Assembly: GCA_003159795.1 (NCBI GenBank)
Contig: PLPK01000059.1
Location: 1-46,173 of the forward strand
DNA length: 46,173 nt
Direction: 5' to 3'
Source: Acidimicrobiaceae bacterium
GTDB lineage: Bacteria; Actinomycetota; Acidimicrobiia; Acidimicrobiales; Bog-793
Below are positions 1 through 7,952 of the stretch, one piece after another; positions within the stretch are counted from its first letter, which is position 1; each line of letters begins with the position of its first letter. Under the pieces are notes generated by a model. The model searched no databases. It was not told where the DNA came from and saw only the letters and a list, made by a program, of their open reading frames with translations. Position numbers and translations under genes: made by a program.

Positions 1-1
1 C

Positions 2-124
2 GCCGCGACGGCGCGGCGGGGCCTGCGGCCCGGCCCGAGGGCCCGCGCCCGGCGCACGCCCGTGGACGCCGGCGCGGCGACGGTGATCCTCCAGGCGTAC
101 GTCGATGGGGAGCGATCGCGATGA
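2..124 (+). CDS. ruvX: RuvX/YqgF Holliday junction resolvase-like nuclease, C-terminal end only
   Basis: This is the last 40 codons of a gene that begins before the window. The visible tail contains VDAGAATVILQAYVDGERSR and then a stop. RuvX/YqgF proteins characteristically end with a 'VDxxAAxxILQxyLD' helix after the RuvC-like nuclease fold, and ruvX often lies upstream of aroE in actinobacteria. Its TGA overlaps the aroE ATG, so the two are probably translationally coupled. The mltG gene that often sits between ruvX and aroE is absent here. The catalytic part is not visible, so the call rests on this short tail and on context. Confidence 0.65.
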   Translation, partial: AATARRGLRPGPRARARRTPVDAGAATVILQAYVDGERSR

Positions 125-981
125 TCGGCCTCGAGGGGGCCATCCCCGTCGGCAGGACGCTCGCCGCCGGGCTGATCGGCGACCCGGTGGCGCACTCGCT
201 CTCGCCGGTGATCCACAACGCGGCCTACGCCGCGCTCGGACTTGACTGGTGCTACAAGGCGTTCCTCGTGCACGACGGCGACGTGACCCGCGCCCTCGCC
301 TCGGCGGCCGCCCGGGGCATGCGGGGGCTCTCGGTGACGACGCCGCACAAGGTCGCCGCCGCGGCCGCCTGCGACGAGCGCTCGGCGGCGGTCGCGCGGA
401 TTGGCGCGGCGAACACCGTCGTGCTGGCCGGCGGGCGCACCCGGGCCGAGAACACCGACGGGCCGGGCCTGCTCGACGACCTGGCCGCCAAGTGGTCCTT
501 CCGCCCGGCGGGCCAGGTCTGCGCCGTCGTGGGCGCCGGCTCGACGGCCCGCGCGATCGTCGCCGCCCTCGGCGACGCCGGGGCCCGGGAGGTCCTCGTC
601 ATCGACCGCACCCCGGCCCACGCCGAGGCCGCCGCGACGCTCGCCGGGGCGGCCGGCCGGGTCGCAGCACCCCGTGAGGTCGCCTCGGCGGCGCTCGTCG
701 TCCAGGCGACCTCGGTCGGCTTCGCGGGCGAGTCGGGGGGGTTCGAGGGCGGCTGGGAGGCGGTCACCCACCACCTCGGCGCCGCGCACCTCGCCGTTGA
801 CGTCGTCTACGCCCCCCCCGTGACCGAGTTCCTCGCCCTGGCGGGCGCGCAGGGCGCCCGGGTGCGCAACGGCCTCGGCATGCTCGTCCACCAGGCGGCC
901 CACCAGGTGGCGCTCTTCACGGGTCGAACGCCGCCGGTCGAGGTGATGTTCGCCGCTCTCGGGATCGCACCGACGACCTGA
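121..981 (+). CDS. aroE: Shikimate dehydrogenase
   Basis: AroE reduces 3-dehydroshikimate to shikimate with NADPH in the chorismate pathway in the cytosol. At 286 aa it is of normal length. The N-terminal substrate domain shows GDPVAHSLSP (the shikimate-binding serines), SVTTPHK with the catalytic lysine, and NTDGPG with the catalytic aspartate. The Rossmann half has the nucleotide loop GAGSTARAIVAAL. A C-terminal GLGMLVHQAAHQ carries the conserved glutamine. The ATG at 121 overlaps the preceding stop as ATGA, which fixes the start. A gap of 79 nt separates it from the next gene, which appears to have its own promoter. Confidence 0.97.
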   Translation: MIGLEGAIPVGRTLAAGLIGDPVAHSLSPVIHNAAYAALGLDWCYKAFLVHDGDVTRALASAAARGMRGLSVTTPHKVAAAAACDERSAAVARIGAANTVVLAGGRTRAENTDGPGLLDDLAAKWSFRPAGQVCAVVGAGSTARAIVAALGDAGAREVLVIDRTPAHAEAAATLAGAAGRVAAPREVASAALVVQATSVGFAGESGGFEGGWEAVTHHLGAAHLAVDVVYAPPVTEFLALAGAQGARVRNGLGMLVHQAAHQVALFTGRTPPVEVMFAALGIAPTT

Positions 982-1046
982 TCGCGGGCGATCGCGACGG
1001 GCGGGCGGGGCCGCGGGGGCTGGGGCCGTTCTCGGTGCGGCCCCGG

Positions 1047-1052
1047 TAACCT
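1047..1052 (+). promoter_or_regulatory. -10 element of a probable leaderless promoter for the rodA-like gene
   Basis: TAACCT lies 8 nt before GTG 1061. With a normal 6-8 nt distance from -10 to the transcript start, transcription would begin at or next to the start codon. No clear -35 is seen. The placement favours GTG 1061 over TTG 1052, which lies inside the -10 box. Confidence 0.5.
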
Positions 1053-1060
1053 TGCGGGTC

Positions 1061-2221
1061 GTGGCGGTCCACCTGTTCGAGCGACGCGCGCGCGCCGCAT
1101 CCCGGCGGGGTGACAGCGCCGTCGTCGCCATCCTGCGCCACGTCGATCTCGTGCTGGTCGGGTCGATCTTCGCGCTGGCGGCGTTGGGGATCGTGATGGT
1201 CTACTCCGCCTCGCGCTCGATCTACCCGCTCGAGCCGACCTACTTCCTGAAGCGTCAGATCGCCTACGACCTGGTGGGCATGGGGGCGATGGTGGCGTGC
1301 GCCCTCGTCGATTACCGCCGGCTCGAGGAGTGGGCCTACGTCATCTACGGGATCGTCATGGTCGCCCTCGTCGCCGTGAAGGGCATCGGGCGCTCGCAGA
1401 ACGGGGCAGAGCGCTGGATCTCGTTCGCCGGGATCCAGTTCCAGCCGTCGGAGTTCGCCGTGCTCGCCGTCGTCATCGCCGTGGGGGTGTATCTCGCGGG
1501 CCACGAGCGGGTGCTGAACGCGCGGTCGGTCGCGATCCTCGTCGGCATGGCGGGACTGCCGATGCTGCTCGTCGTGGTGCAGCCGGACCTCGGCACGGCG
1601 ATCCTGCTCGCCGCGGTGCTTTTCGTCATGCTCTTCGTCGGCGGGGTCCGCCTGCGCTTCCTGGCGGGGCTCGTCGTGCTGGCGATCGCCGGCTTCGCCT
1701 GCGCGGTCGTGCTCCACGTCCTCAACCGCTACCAGCTCGACCGGCTGACCGCTTTTTTGCACCAGGACTCGGGCGGGAGCCAGACGCTCAACTACAACGT
1801 CATCCAGTCCAAGACGGCGATCGGCGCCGGGGGGCTGCGGGGCACGGGGATGTTCAACGGGCTGGAGACGAACCTCGCCTACGTACCGATCCAGTACGCC
1901 GACTTCATCTTCTCGGCCGTCGGCGAGCAGCTCGGCTTCGTCGGCTCGGCGCTCGTCATCGGCCTGTACAGTGTCGTCGCGTTCCGGGTCGTGCGGGCCA
2001 TCCAGACCGCCCGCGACTCCCTCGGGCGCCTGCTCGGCGCGGGCGTGCTGGCGTTCCTGGTTGTTTCGGTCTTCGAGAACATCGGCATGACGACGGGGAT
2101 CATGCCGATCACGGGGATCCCGCTCCCGCTCATCTCCTACGGGGGCTCAGCGCTCGTCGCCTTCTTCATCGCGATGGGCCTCGTACTCAACGTCGAACTG
2201 CACCGGAGCCGCCCACGATGA
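1061..2221 (+). CDS. rodA: SEDS-family peptidoglycan glycosyltransferase, RodA-like
   Basis: SEDS proteins polymerise lipid II into glycan strands in the membrane, usually with a class B penicillin-binding protein. This 386-aa protein has about ten hydrophobic segments. Family hallmarks are VMVYSASRS near the N terminus, the ERWISFAGIQFQPSEFAVLA loop, QPDLGTAILLAA, YADFIFSAVGEQLGFVG and the C-terminal ITGIPLPLISYGGSALVA. The QPSEF and QPDLGTA motifs fit RodA better than FtsW, although the split is not sharp. TTG 1052 is an alternative start. The stop overlaps the next ATG. A second SEDS gene lies only 0.5 kb downstream on the other strand. Confidence 0.88.
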   Translation: MAVHLFERRARAASRRGDSAVVAILRHVDLVLVGSIFALAALGIVMVYSASRSIYPLEPTYFLKRQIAYDLVGMGAMVACALVDYRRLEEWAYVIYGIVMVALVAVKGIGRSQNGAERWISFAGIQFQPSEFAVLAVVIAVGVYLAGHERVLNARSVAILVGMAGLPMLLVVVQPDLGTAILLAAVLFVMLFVGGVRLRFLAGLVVLAIAGFACAVVLHVLNRYQLDRLTAFLHQDSGGSQTLNYNVIQSKTAIGAGGLRGTGMFNGLETNLAYVPIQYADFIFSAVGEQLGFVGSALVIGLYSVVAFRVVRAIQTARDSLGRLLGAGVLAFLVVSVFENIGMTTGIMPITGIPLPLISYGGSALVAFFIAMGLVLNVELHRSRPR

Positions 2222-2802
2222 CACCCAGACCCCGCAAGTCCACCGCCAAGGCCGCCAAGCCGGCCGAGCCCGCTGCCGCAGGCGTCGAGGGCGCCGCCCC
2301 CGCCGGGGCGCCCGTGAAGGCGGCCCCCGCCAAGGCCCCCGCCCGCCGCCGCGCGGTCCCCGCCGCGCCGGTGGAGGAGGGCTACACGACCGTGCGAGTG
2401 CTCGACGTGGCGATGGCGCTACCGAGCCCGAACCCGATCCTCATCCTCGAGGAGGTCGACCAGCCCTACCGGCGGGTCTCCATCCCGATCGGGCTCCCCG
2501 AGGGCACGGCGATCGCCTTCGTGCTGCGCGGCCGGCCAACCCCCAAGCCGCTCACCCACGAGCTCTTCGTCGACGTCCTCGGCGTTCTCGGCGCACGGGT
2601 GCTCGTCGCCCGCGTCACCCGCTACGCCCAGGGCGCCTTCTTCGCCGAGCTCGTCGTGCGAGCCGCCAGCAAGCAGCACGTGGTCGCGTGCCGGCCCTCC
2701 GACGCGATCGCCCTCGCGCTGCGTCAGGGGACGGGGGCGACCGTCGTCGTCGCCTCGTCGTTGCTCGACCAGCTCGGCACGGCGGGCACGGCGACCGGCT
2801 GA
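2218..2802 (+). CDS. Bifunctional nuclease domain (DUF151) protein with an Ala/Lys/Pro-rich N-terminal tail
   Basis: The protein has 194 aa. Residues 1 to about 55 are a low-complexity Ala/Pro/Lys/Arg-rich tail, probably disordered. The rest matches the DUF151/BFN fold: VRVLDVAMA, PILILEEVDQPYRRVSIPIG, the central LTHELFVDVLGVLGARVLV and the closing RPSDAIALALR. Plant BFN-domain proteins have DNase and RNase activity, but most bacterial members are uncharacterised, so the substrate is unknown. Its ATG overlaps the rodA stop (ATGA), so it is co-translated. Its 3' end overlaps the convergent SEDS gene by 79 bp. Confidence 0.85.
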   Translation: MTPRPRKSTAKAAKPAEPAAAGVEGAAPAGAPVKAAPAKAPARRRAVPAAPVEEGYTTVRVLDVAMALPSPNPILILEEVDQPYRRVSIPIGLPEGTAIAFVLRGRPTPKPLTHELFVDVLGVLGARVLVARVTRYAQGAFFAELVVRAASKQHVVACRPSDAIALALRQGTGATVVVASSLLDQLGTAGTATG

Positions 2803-4091
2803 TTCCCCTCGTGGGAGATCCGCATCAGCAGTGCCAGCAGCACCCAGTTGGCCACGAGCGAGGACCCGCCATAGGAGACGAACGGGAGGGTCACGCCCGT
2901 TAGGGGCAGCAGGCGCGTGTTGCCCGCCATGATGAGGAAGGCCTGGATGCCGAGCGTGGCGGTCAGCCCGGCGGCGACGAGGCGGGCGAACTCGGAGCGC
3001 GCGCGGCGCGCGGCGCGCAGCCCCGCACCGACGATGATGCCGTAGCAGCAGACGACCGCCGCCGCCCCGACGAGCCCGAGCTCCTCGCCGATCACGGCGA
3101 AGACGAAGTCGCTCGAGGAGACGGGGAGCACGCGGGCGGCGATCCCGAAGCCGATCCCCGTGCCCCAGAGCCCGCCGCGCGCGAAGGCGAGCTCGCCCTG
3201 GATCGGCTGGTAGCCGGTCCCGCTGGCGTGCGCCCAGGGGTTGATCCAGTCCGTGATGCGCTCGTTCACCTGCCCGAGCACGTGGCTCGCGGCGAAGGTC
3301 GCCACGACGAAGACAACGACCCCGATCGCGACGTAGGACCAGCGCCCGGTCGTCATCCAGAGCATGACGAGGAAGACGGCGAACAACAGCAAAGAGAAAC
3401 CGATGTCGTGCTCGGCGATGATGATGAGGAGCGCCATCGCCCCGGCGACGAGGATCGGCCCAAGGGCGCGCACGTCCGGGAGGAGGCGGTTGCCGAAGCG
3501 CCTCGTCGCGATGGTCAGCAGTTCCCGCTTGTCGACGAAGTAGGACGCGAAGAAGATGACCAGCGCCAGCTTGGCGATCTCGACCGGCTGGAACTCGATC
3601 GTGGAGAAGTGGACCCACAGCCTCGCCCCGTTGATGTTCTCGCCGATCCCCGGGAGAAGCGGCGAGATGAGGAGCAGGAAGGCGAAACCGGCGAGGAGGT
3701 AGCGGTAGCGCTCGAGGTCGCGGCTGCGCCTGATGACGACGAGGACGAGCGTGTAGAGCCCCAGCCCGATCGCGGTCCAGGCAAGCTGCTGGCCCGCCCG
3801 CGTCGGGTCGCCCCGCTCGATCATCACGTAGCCGAGGCCGTTGAGGAAGAGGGCCACCGGCACGATCACCGGGTCGGCGTGCGGCACGCACCAGCGGTTG
3901 ACGACCTGCACGCCGACGGCGATGACGACGAGGGCGGCGAGGAACGCGATCACGTGGTCCGGCAGCGCGTCCGTCGTGGCGAGCGACGCCATGAGGGTGG
4001 CCGAGAGCACGACGATGGCACCGACCGCGAGTAGCCCCATCTCGGTCCGCCGACGGGGCTTCGCGCGGCGCCGGAGGGCGGCGAGCGTCAC
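2724..4091 (-). CDS. SEDS-family cell-wall polymerase, actinobacterial RodA/FtsW type
   Basis: This 455-aa membrane protein has a SEDS core: WVHFSTIEFQPVEIAKLALV, FFASYFVDKRELL, SSSDFVFAVIGEELGLVGA and TGVTLPFVSYGGSSLVANW. The 'FFAxYFVDKRELL' stretch and the length resemble the RodA-type protein that mycobacteria encode beside pbpA and pknB, but no such partners lie nearby. I chose GTG 4091 because TACCGT lies 7 nt upstream, as in other leaderless genes here. An upstream start at 4151 would overlap the ppk start, and ATG 4040 is also possible. The C-terminal tail is Ser/Thr/Val-rich. It is divergent from ppk and convergent with the DUF151 gene. Confidence 0.85.
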   Translation of the reverse strand: MTLAALRRRAKPRRRTEMGLLAVGAIVVLSATLMASLATTDALPDHVIAFLAALVVIAVGVQVVNRWCVPHADPVIVPVALFLNGLGYVMIERGDPTRAGQQLAWTAIGLGLYTLVLVVIRRSRDLERYRYLLAGFAFLLLISPLLPGIGENINGARLWVHFSTIEFQPVEIAKLALVIFFASYFVDKRELLTIATRRFGNRLLPDVRALGPILVAGAMALLIIIAEHDIGFSLLLFAVFLVMLWMTTGRWSYVAIGVVVFVVATFAASHVLGQVNERITDWINPWAHASGTGYQPIQGELAFARGGLWGTGIGFGIAARVLPVSSSDFVFAVIGEELGLVGAAAVVCCYGIIVGAGLRAARRARSEFARLVAAGLTATLGIQAFLIMAGNTRLLPLTGVTLPFVSYGGSSLVANWVLLALLMRISHEGNQPVAVPAVPSWSSNDEATTTVAPVP

Positions 4092-4098
4092 GCCCCGT

Positions 4099-4104
4099 AC
4101 GGTA
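4099..4104 (-). promoter_or_regulatory. -10 element of a probable leaderless promoter for the minus-strand SEDS gene
   Basis: On the minus strand TACCGT is followed by 7 nt and then GTG 4091. It lies only 29 bp from the ppk -10 on the other strand, so the two promoters are back to back and could interfere. Confidence 0.45.
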
Positions 4105-4132
4105 GTTGAAAGGGCGCCCCGCACCAGGCAGG

Positions 4133-4138
4133 TAGCCT
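4133..4138 (+). promoter_or_regulatory. -10 element of a probable leaderless promoter for ppk
   Basis: TAGCCT is followed by 6 nt and ATG 4145. TTGAAA at 4106-4111 is a possible -35, but the 21-bp spacer is long. No PhoB-like direct repeat was recognised by eye. Confidence 0.45.
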
Positions 4139-4144
4139 GGTGCG

Positions 4145-6355
4145 ATGGCAACTGAGCCCCTCATCGAGGACGCCCGGTCCGAGCCGGCGGAGGTTCCCGC
4201 CGCACCTGCGGCACCCGGCGTCACCGATCGCGAGAGCTTCGGGCCGGCGCGTTTTCTCAACCGGGAGCTGTCGTGGCTCGACTTCGCCCGCCGGGTCCTC
4301 GAGCTCGCCGACGACGCGTCGCTGCCGCTGCTGGAGCGGTCGAAGTTCCTGGCGATCTTCTCGACCGGGCTCGACGAGTACTTCCAGGTCCGGGTGGCCG
4401 GGCTGAAGAACAAGGCTGACGCCGGCCGGCGCGGGCGCTCAGCCGACGGCCGAAGCGTCCTCGAGATCCTCGCCGCGGCGCGCGAGAAGGTGACGGCGCT
4501 CCTCGACTACGAGGCCCGGATCTTCAACGAGACCGTCCGCCCGGGACTGGCGGCCTCGGGCGTCGGGATCGTCGACTGGGCCGACCTCGATCGGGCCGAC
4601 CAGCTGAGGCTGCGGCGCCAGTTCGAGACCGACATGTTCCCGGTCCTCACGCCCCTCGCCGTCGACCCCGGCCACCCCTTCCCGTACATCTCGAACCTGT
4701 CGCTCAACCTCGCCGTCTCGGTCGAGGACCCCGTGACGAGTGAGGGCCGCTTCGCGCGGGTGAAGGTTCCGCCGTCGCTGCCGCGCTTCGTGCGGGTCGA
4801 CACCCAGCGCTTCGTGCCCCTCGAGCAGGTGATTGCCGCGAACCTCAACGATCTGTTCCCGGAGATGCGGATCGGCTCGTGCCACGCCTTCCGGGTCACG
4901 CGCAACGCCGACATCGACCTCGACGACAGCGAGGACGATGACCTGCTCGCCGCCATCGAGTTCGAGCTGCACCAGCGGCGCTTCGGCCGGGCCGTCCGGC
5001 TTGAGGTCGGGCCGGACATGCCCACCGAGATCATCGGCTTTTTGCGCCGGGAGCTCGAGCTCGGCGAGGTCGACGTCTACCGCTCGGCCGCGCCGCTCGA
5101 CCTCGGCCAGCTCTGGGCGATCGCCGGGCTCGACCGTCCCGACCTCGCCATGCCGCCGTTCTCGCCGCGCGCGCCCCACCAGCTCATGACCGACGCGGGC
5201 ACCCCGGTCGACATTTTCGCCCTGCTGCGCGAGCGCGACATCCTCGTCCACCACCCCTACGACTCGTTCTCCGCCTCCGTCGAGGAGTTCATCTCGCAGG
5301 CGGCCGCCGACCCCGACGTGCTCGCCATCAAGCAGACGCTGTACCGGACCTCGGGGGACACGCCCTTTGTGACGGCGCTCGCCCAGGCGGCCGAGGCCGG
5401 CAAGCAGGTCGCCGTCCTCGTGGAGCTGCAGGCGCGCTTCGACGAGCAGCGCAACATCACCTGGGCGAGACAGCTCGAGGAGTCCGGCGTCCACGTCGTC
5501 TACGGCGTCGTCGGCCTGAAGACGCACTCCAAGACGGCGCTCGTCGTGCGCCGCGAGTCCGACGGGATCCGCCGCTACTGCCACATCGGGACCGGCAACT
5601 ACAACTCCCAAACCGCCCGCATCTACGAGGACCTGGGGCTGCTCACCGCCAATCCGGTCCTCGGCGAGGATCTCACCTCGCTTTTCAACCACCTGACGGG
5701 GTTCTCGCGCGGCATCGAGACCCGCCAGCTGATCGTCGCGCCGACCCAGTTCCGCCCCTGGGCGCTCCGCGAAATCACCCGCCAGCGCGACCTCGGCCCC
5801 GCCGGCTGGATCGCCATCAAGGTGAACGGGCTGACCGACCCGGTGACCATCGACGCCCTCTACGAGGCCTCCCAGGCTGGGGTGAAGGTGGAGCTGCTGG
5901 TCCGGGGACTGTGCTGCCTGCGTCCCGGGATCCCCGGGCTCTCGGCGAACATCACGGTGAAATCGATCGTCGGCCGCTTTCTCGAGCACTCGCGCATCTA
6001 CCGCTTCGGCGTGCCGACGCCCGAGGTCTTGGCGGCGACGAAGCTCGAGCGGCGGGAGCCGCTGGACGCGCTCGGGAACCCGGCGACCTACTTCATCGGC
6101 TCGGCCGACCTCATGGAACGGAACCTCGACCACCGAATCGAGGAGGTCGTGCCGGTCGCGGACCCGGAGCTGTGCGGCCGGCTCGAGGACATTCTCACCC
6201 TCGACCTCGCCGACGACGAGTCCAGCTGGGACCTGAAAAGCGACGGGACCTACTCGCGGGTCGTGCCGCAGGTGGGCGTCTGCGCCCAGCAGCGTTTCGA
6301 GGAGCTCGCCCGTGACCGCACGCGTCGCCGGCGCGACGGCGACGGCGCGACCTAG
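4145..6355 (+). CDS. ppk: Polyphosphate kinase 1
   Basis: PPK1 reversibly transfers the gamma phosphate of ATP to polyphosphate. The 736-aa protein is of normal length. After a short Pro/Ala-rich N-terminal extension it shows RFLNRELSWLDFARRVLELA (start of the N domain), DEYFQVRVAGLKNK, and the phospholipase D-like core. GLKTHSKTALVVRR carries the histidine expected to be autophosphorylated, CHIGTGNYN follows it, and FLEHSRIYRFG holds the second active-site histidine. The Mg-binding and C-terminal region GSADLMERNLDHRIE is present. The end overlaps ppx by 44 nt, so synthesis and degradation enzymes are co-expressed. Confidence 0.97.
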   Translation: MATEPLIEDARSEPAEVPAAPAAPGVTDRESFGPARFLNRELSWLDFARRVLELADDASLPLLERSKFLAIFSTGLDEYFQVRVAGLKNKADAGRRGRSADGRSVLEILAAAREKVTALLDYEARIFNETVRPGLAASGVGIVDWADLDRADQLRLRRQFETDMFPVLTPLAVDPGHPFPYISNLSLNLAVSVEDPVTSEGRFARVKVPPSLPRFVRVDTQRFVPLEQVIAANLNDLFPEMRIGSCHAFRVTRNADIDLDDSEDDDLLAAIEFELHQRRFGRAVRLEVGPDMPTEIIGFLRRELELGEVDVYRSAAPLDLGQLWAIAGLDRPDLAMPPFSPRAPHQLMTDAGTPVDIFALLRERDILVHHPYDSFSASVEEFISQAAADPDVLAIKQTLYRTSGDTPFVTALAQAAEAGKQVAVLVELQARFDEQRNITWARQLEESGVHVVYGVVGLKTHSKTALVVRRESDGIRRYCHIGTGNYNSQTARIYEDLGLLTANPVLGEDLTSLFNHLTGFSRGIETRQLIVAPTQFRPWALREITRQRDLGPAGWIAIKVNGLTDPVTIDALYEASQAGVKVELLVRGLCCLRPGIPGLSANITVKSIVGRFLEHSRIYRFGVPTPEVLAATKLERREPLDALGNPATYFIGSADLMERNLDHRIEEVVPVADPELCGRLEDILTLDLADDESSWDLKSDGTYSRVVPQVGVCAQQRFEELARDRTRRRRDGDGAT

Positions 6356-7949
6356 CCACCCGGTGCGGATCGCCGCCCTCGACCTCGGCAGCAACTCGTT
6401 CCACATGATCGTCGTCGAGGCGCGCCCCGACGGCAGCTTCATCCCCCTCGTGCGGGAGCGGGAGATGCTCCGCCTCGGCGACCTGGTCGCGCGCGACCGC
6501 GTCATCGGCCGCCGGGCGGCCGACGAGGCGATCGCGGTGATCGCCCGCTTCCGGTCGATCGCCGAGGCGAACGGGGCCGACGAGATCATCGCCCTCGGCA
6601 CCTCGGCGATCCGCGAGGCGCTCGACGGGAACCTGCTCGTCGACCGGGTCCGTGTCGAGACCGGCGTGAAGATCACCGTCGTCGACGGCACGCGCGAGGC
6701 GGAGCTCATCTTCCGGGCGATCCGCTCGAGCGTGGTCATCGACCCGGGTCCGGCCCTGGCCGCTGATCTCGGCGGCGGGAGCCTCGAGCTCACTGTCGGC
6801 GACCGCGCCGAGCTCGCCTTCGCGACGAGCGTCCACCTCGGCGTCGGGCGCTTGACCACCGAGCTCGTGGCGAACGACCCCCCGAGCGACAAGGACCTGA
6901 AAAGGCTGCGCGCCCGGATCGCCGGGACGATCGAGCCGGTGCTCGGGGAGATCCTGGCACTGCGGCCCCGCCAGCTGATCGGCTCGTCGGGGACCTTCGT
7001 CGCGCTGGCGCGCATGGCGGCGGCGGGCCGCGACGGCATCGTCCACGAGGCGGTCAACCAGCTGACGGTGGGGCGGGCCGAGCTGGAGGCGCTGCGCGAC
7101 CGCCTGTACTCCCTGCCCGCCGCGCAGCGGGGCAAGCTCCCGGGCGCCGAGCCGCGCCGCACCGACCACCTGCCGGCGGGGATGGCCGTGCTCGAGTACC
7201 TGATGGATGCGACGCGCCTCGCGGAGCTGACCGTGAGCGACTGGGCGTTGCGCGAGGGGATCGTGCTCGACGCCATCGCAACCCGCGACCGCGTGGAGCT
7301 GCTCGGCGATTCGCAGGCCCTGCGGCGCTGGTCGGTACTGGCGCTGTGCCGGCGGTCGAACTGGCGCCAGCCGCACTCCCGGCAGGTCGCGGCCCTCGCC
7401 CTCGGGCTGTTCGACGCCACGGCCGGGCTCCACAGAATGGGCCCGGCCGAGCGGGACCTGCTTGAGTTCGGGGCGCTGCTCCACGACATCGGCGGGCACA
7501 TCAGCCGGCAGAACCACGACCGTCACAGCGCCTATCTCATCGAGAACGGGGGCCTGCGCGGCTTCTCGCCCCAGGAGGTGCGAATCCTCACGACGATGGG
7601 CCGCTACCACGTGAAAGGGACGCCGAGGGCCACGTTCGAGCCGTTCGCCCAGCTGGGCAAGCGCGACCGCTCGCGGGCCGTCGCGCTGACCTCGATCCTG
7701 CGGATCGCCGAGGGCCTCGACTCCTCGCACCGCGGGCTCGTGCAGGCGATCCGGGCCGAACCACCGGGAGATGCGGGCCGGCTCAGCTTCGTGCTCACGG
7801 CGAGAGCCGAACCCGAACTCGAGCTGTGGACCGTCCGGCGCAAGCAGGCGCTCCTAGAGCGGACCTTCGGGGTCGAGTGCGTCTTCCGCGCCGAGGTGAC
7901 GGGGCGTCCCGGCCCCGATGCCGGCCCGCTCGGCGCCGGACTCGGCTGA
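6312..7949 (+). CDS. ppx: Exopolyphosphatase / pppGpp phosphohydrolase family (Ppx/GppA) with C-terminal HD-like domain
   Basis: Ppx removes terminal phosphate from polyphosphate; some members also hydrolyse pppGpp. The N-terminal two-thirds is an ASKHA ATPase-like fold, with VRIAALDLGSNSFHMIVVEA (phosphate loop 1), ALGTSAIREA, and DLGGGSLEL (phosphate loop 2). The C-terminal part contains LLHDIGGHISRQNHDRHSAY, an HD-type region seen in long Ppx proteins. At 545 aa it is the long form. The start GTG 6312 lies inside ppk. The neighbour suggests polyphosphate as the main substrate. Confidence 0.93.
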   Translation: MTARVAGATATARPSHPVRIAALDLGSNSFHMIVVEARPDGSFIPLVREREMLRLGDLVARDRVIGRRAADEAIAVIARFRSIAEANGADEIIALGTSAIREALDGNLLVDRVRVETGVKITVVDGTREAELIFRAIRSSVVIDPGPALAADLGGGSLELTVGDRAELAFATSVHLGVGRLTTELVANDPPSDKDLKRLRARIAGTIEPVLGEILALRPRQLIGSSGTFVALARMAAAGRDGIVHEAVNQLTVGRAELEALRDRLYSLPAAQRGKLPGAEPRRTDHLPAGMAVLEYLMDATRLAELTVSDWALREGIVLDAIATRDRVELLGDSQALRRWSVLALCRRSNWRQPHSRQVAALALGLFDATAGLHRMGPAERDLLEFGALLHDIGGHISRQNHDRHSAYLIENGGLRGFSPQEVRILTTMGRYHVKGTPRATFEPFAQLGKRDRSRAVALTSILRIAEGLDSSHRGLVQAIRAEPPGDAGRLSFVLTARAEPELELWTVRRKQALLERTFGVECVFRAEVTGRPGPDAGPLGAGLG

Positions 7950-7952
7950 GGG

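Noticed and set aside
2419-4413. Minus-strand open frame of about 660 codons
   Set aside because: Its sequence is Arg/Pro-rich and lies out of frame with the real SEDS gene; no family features.
4439-7501. Long minus-strand open frame of about 1020 codons opposite ppk and ppx
   Set aside because: It is antisense to two clear genes, has shadow-frame composition (Arg, Glu, Asp, Val, Gly rich) and no recognisable motif. Long antisense frames are expected at this GC content.
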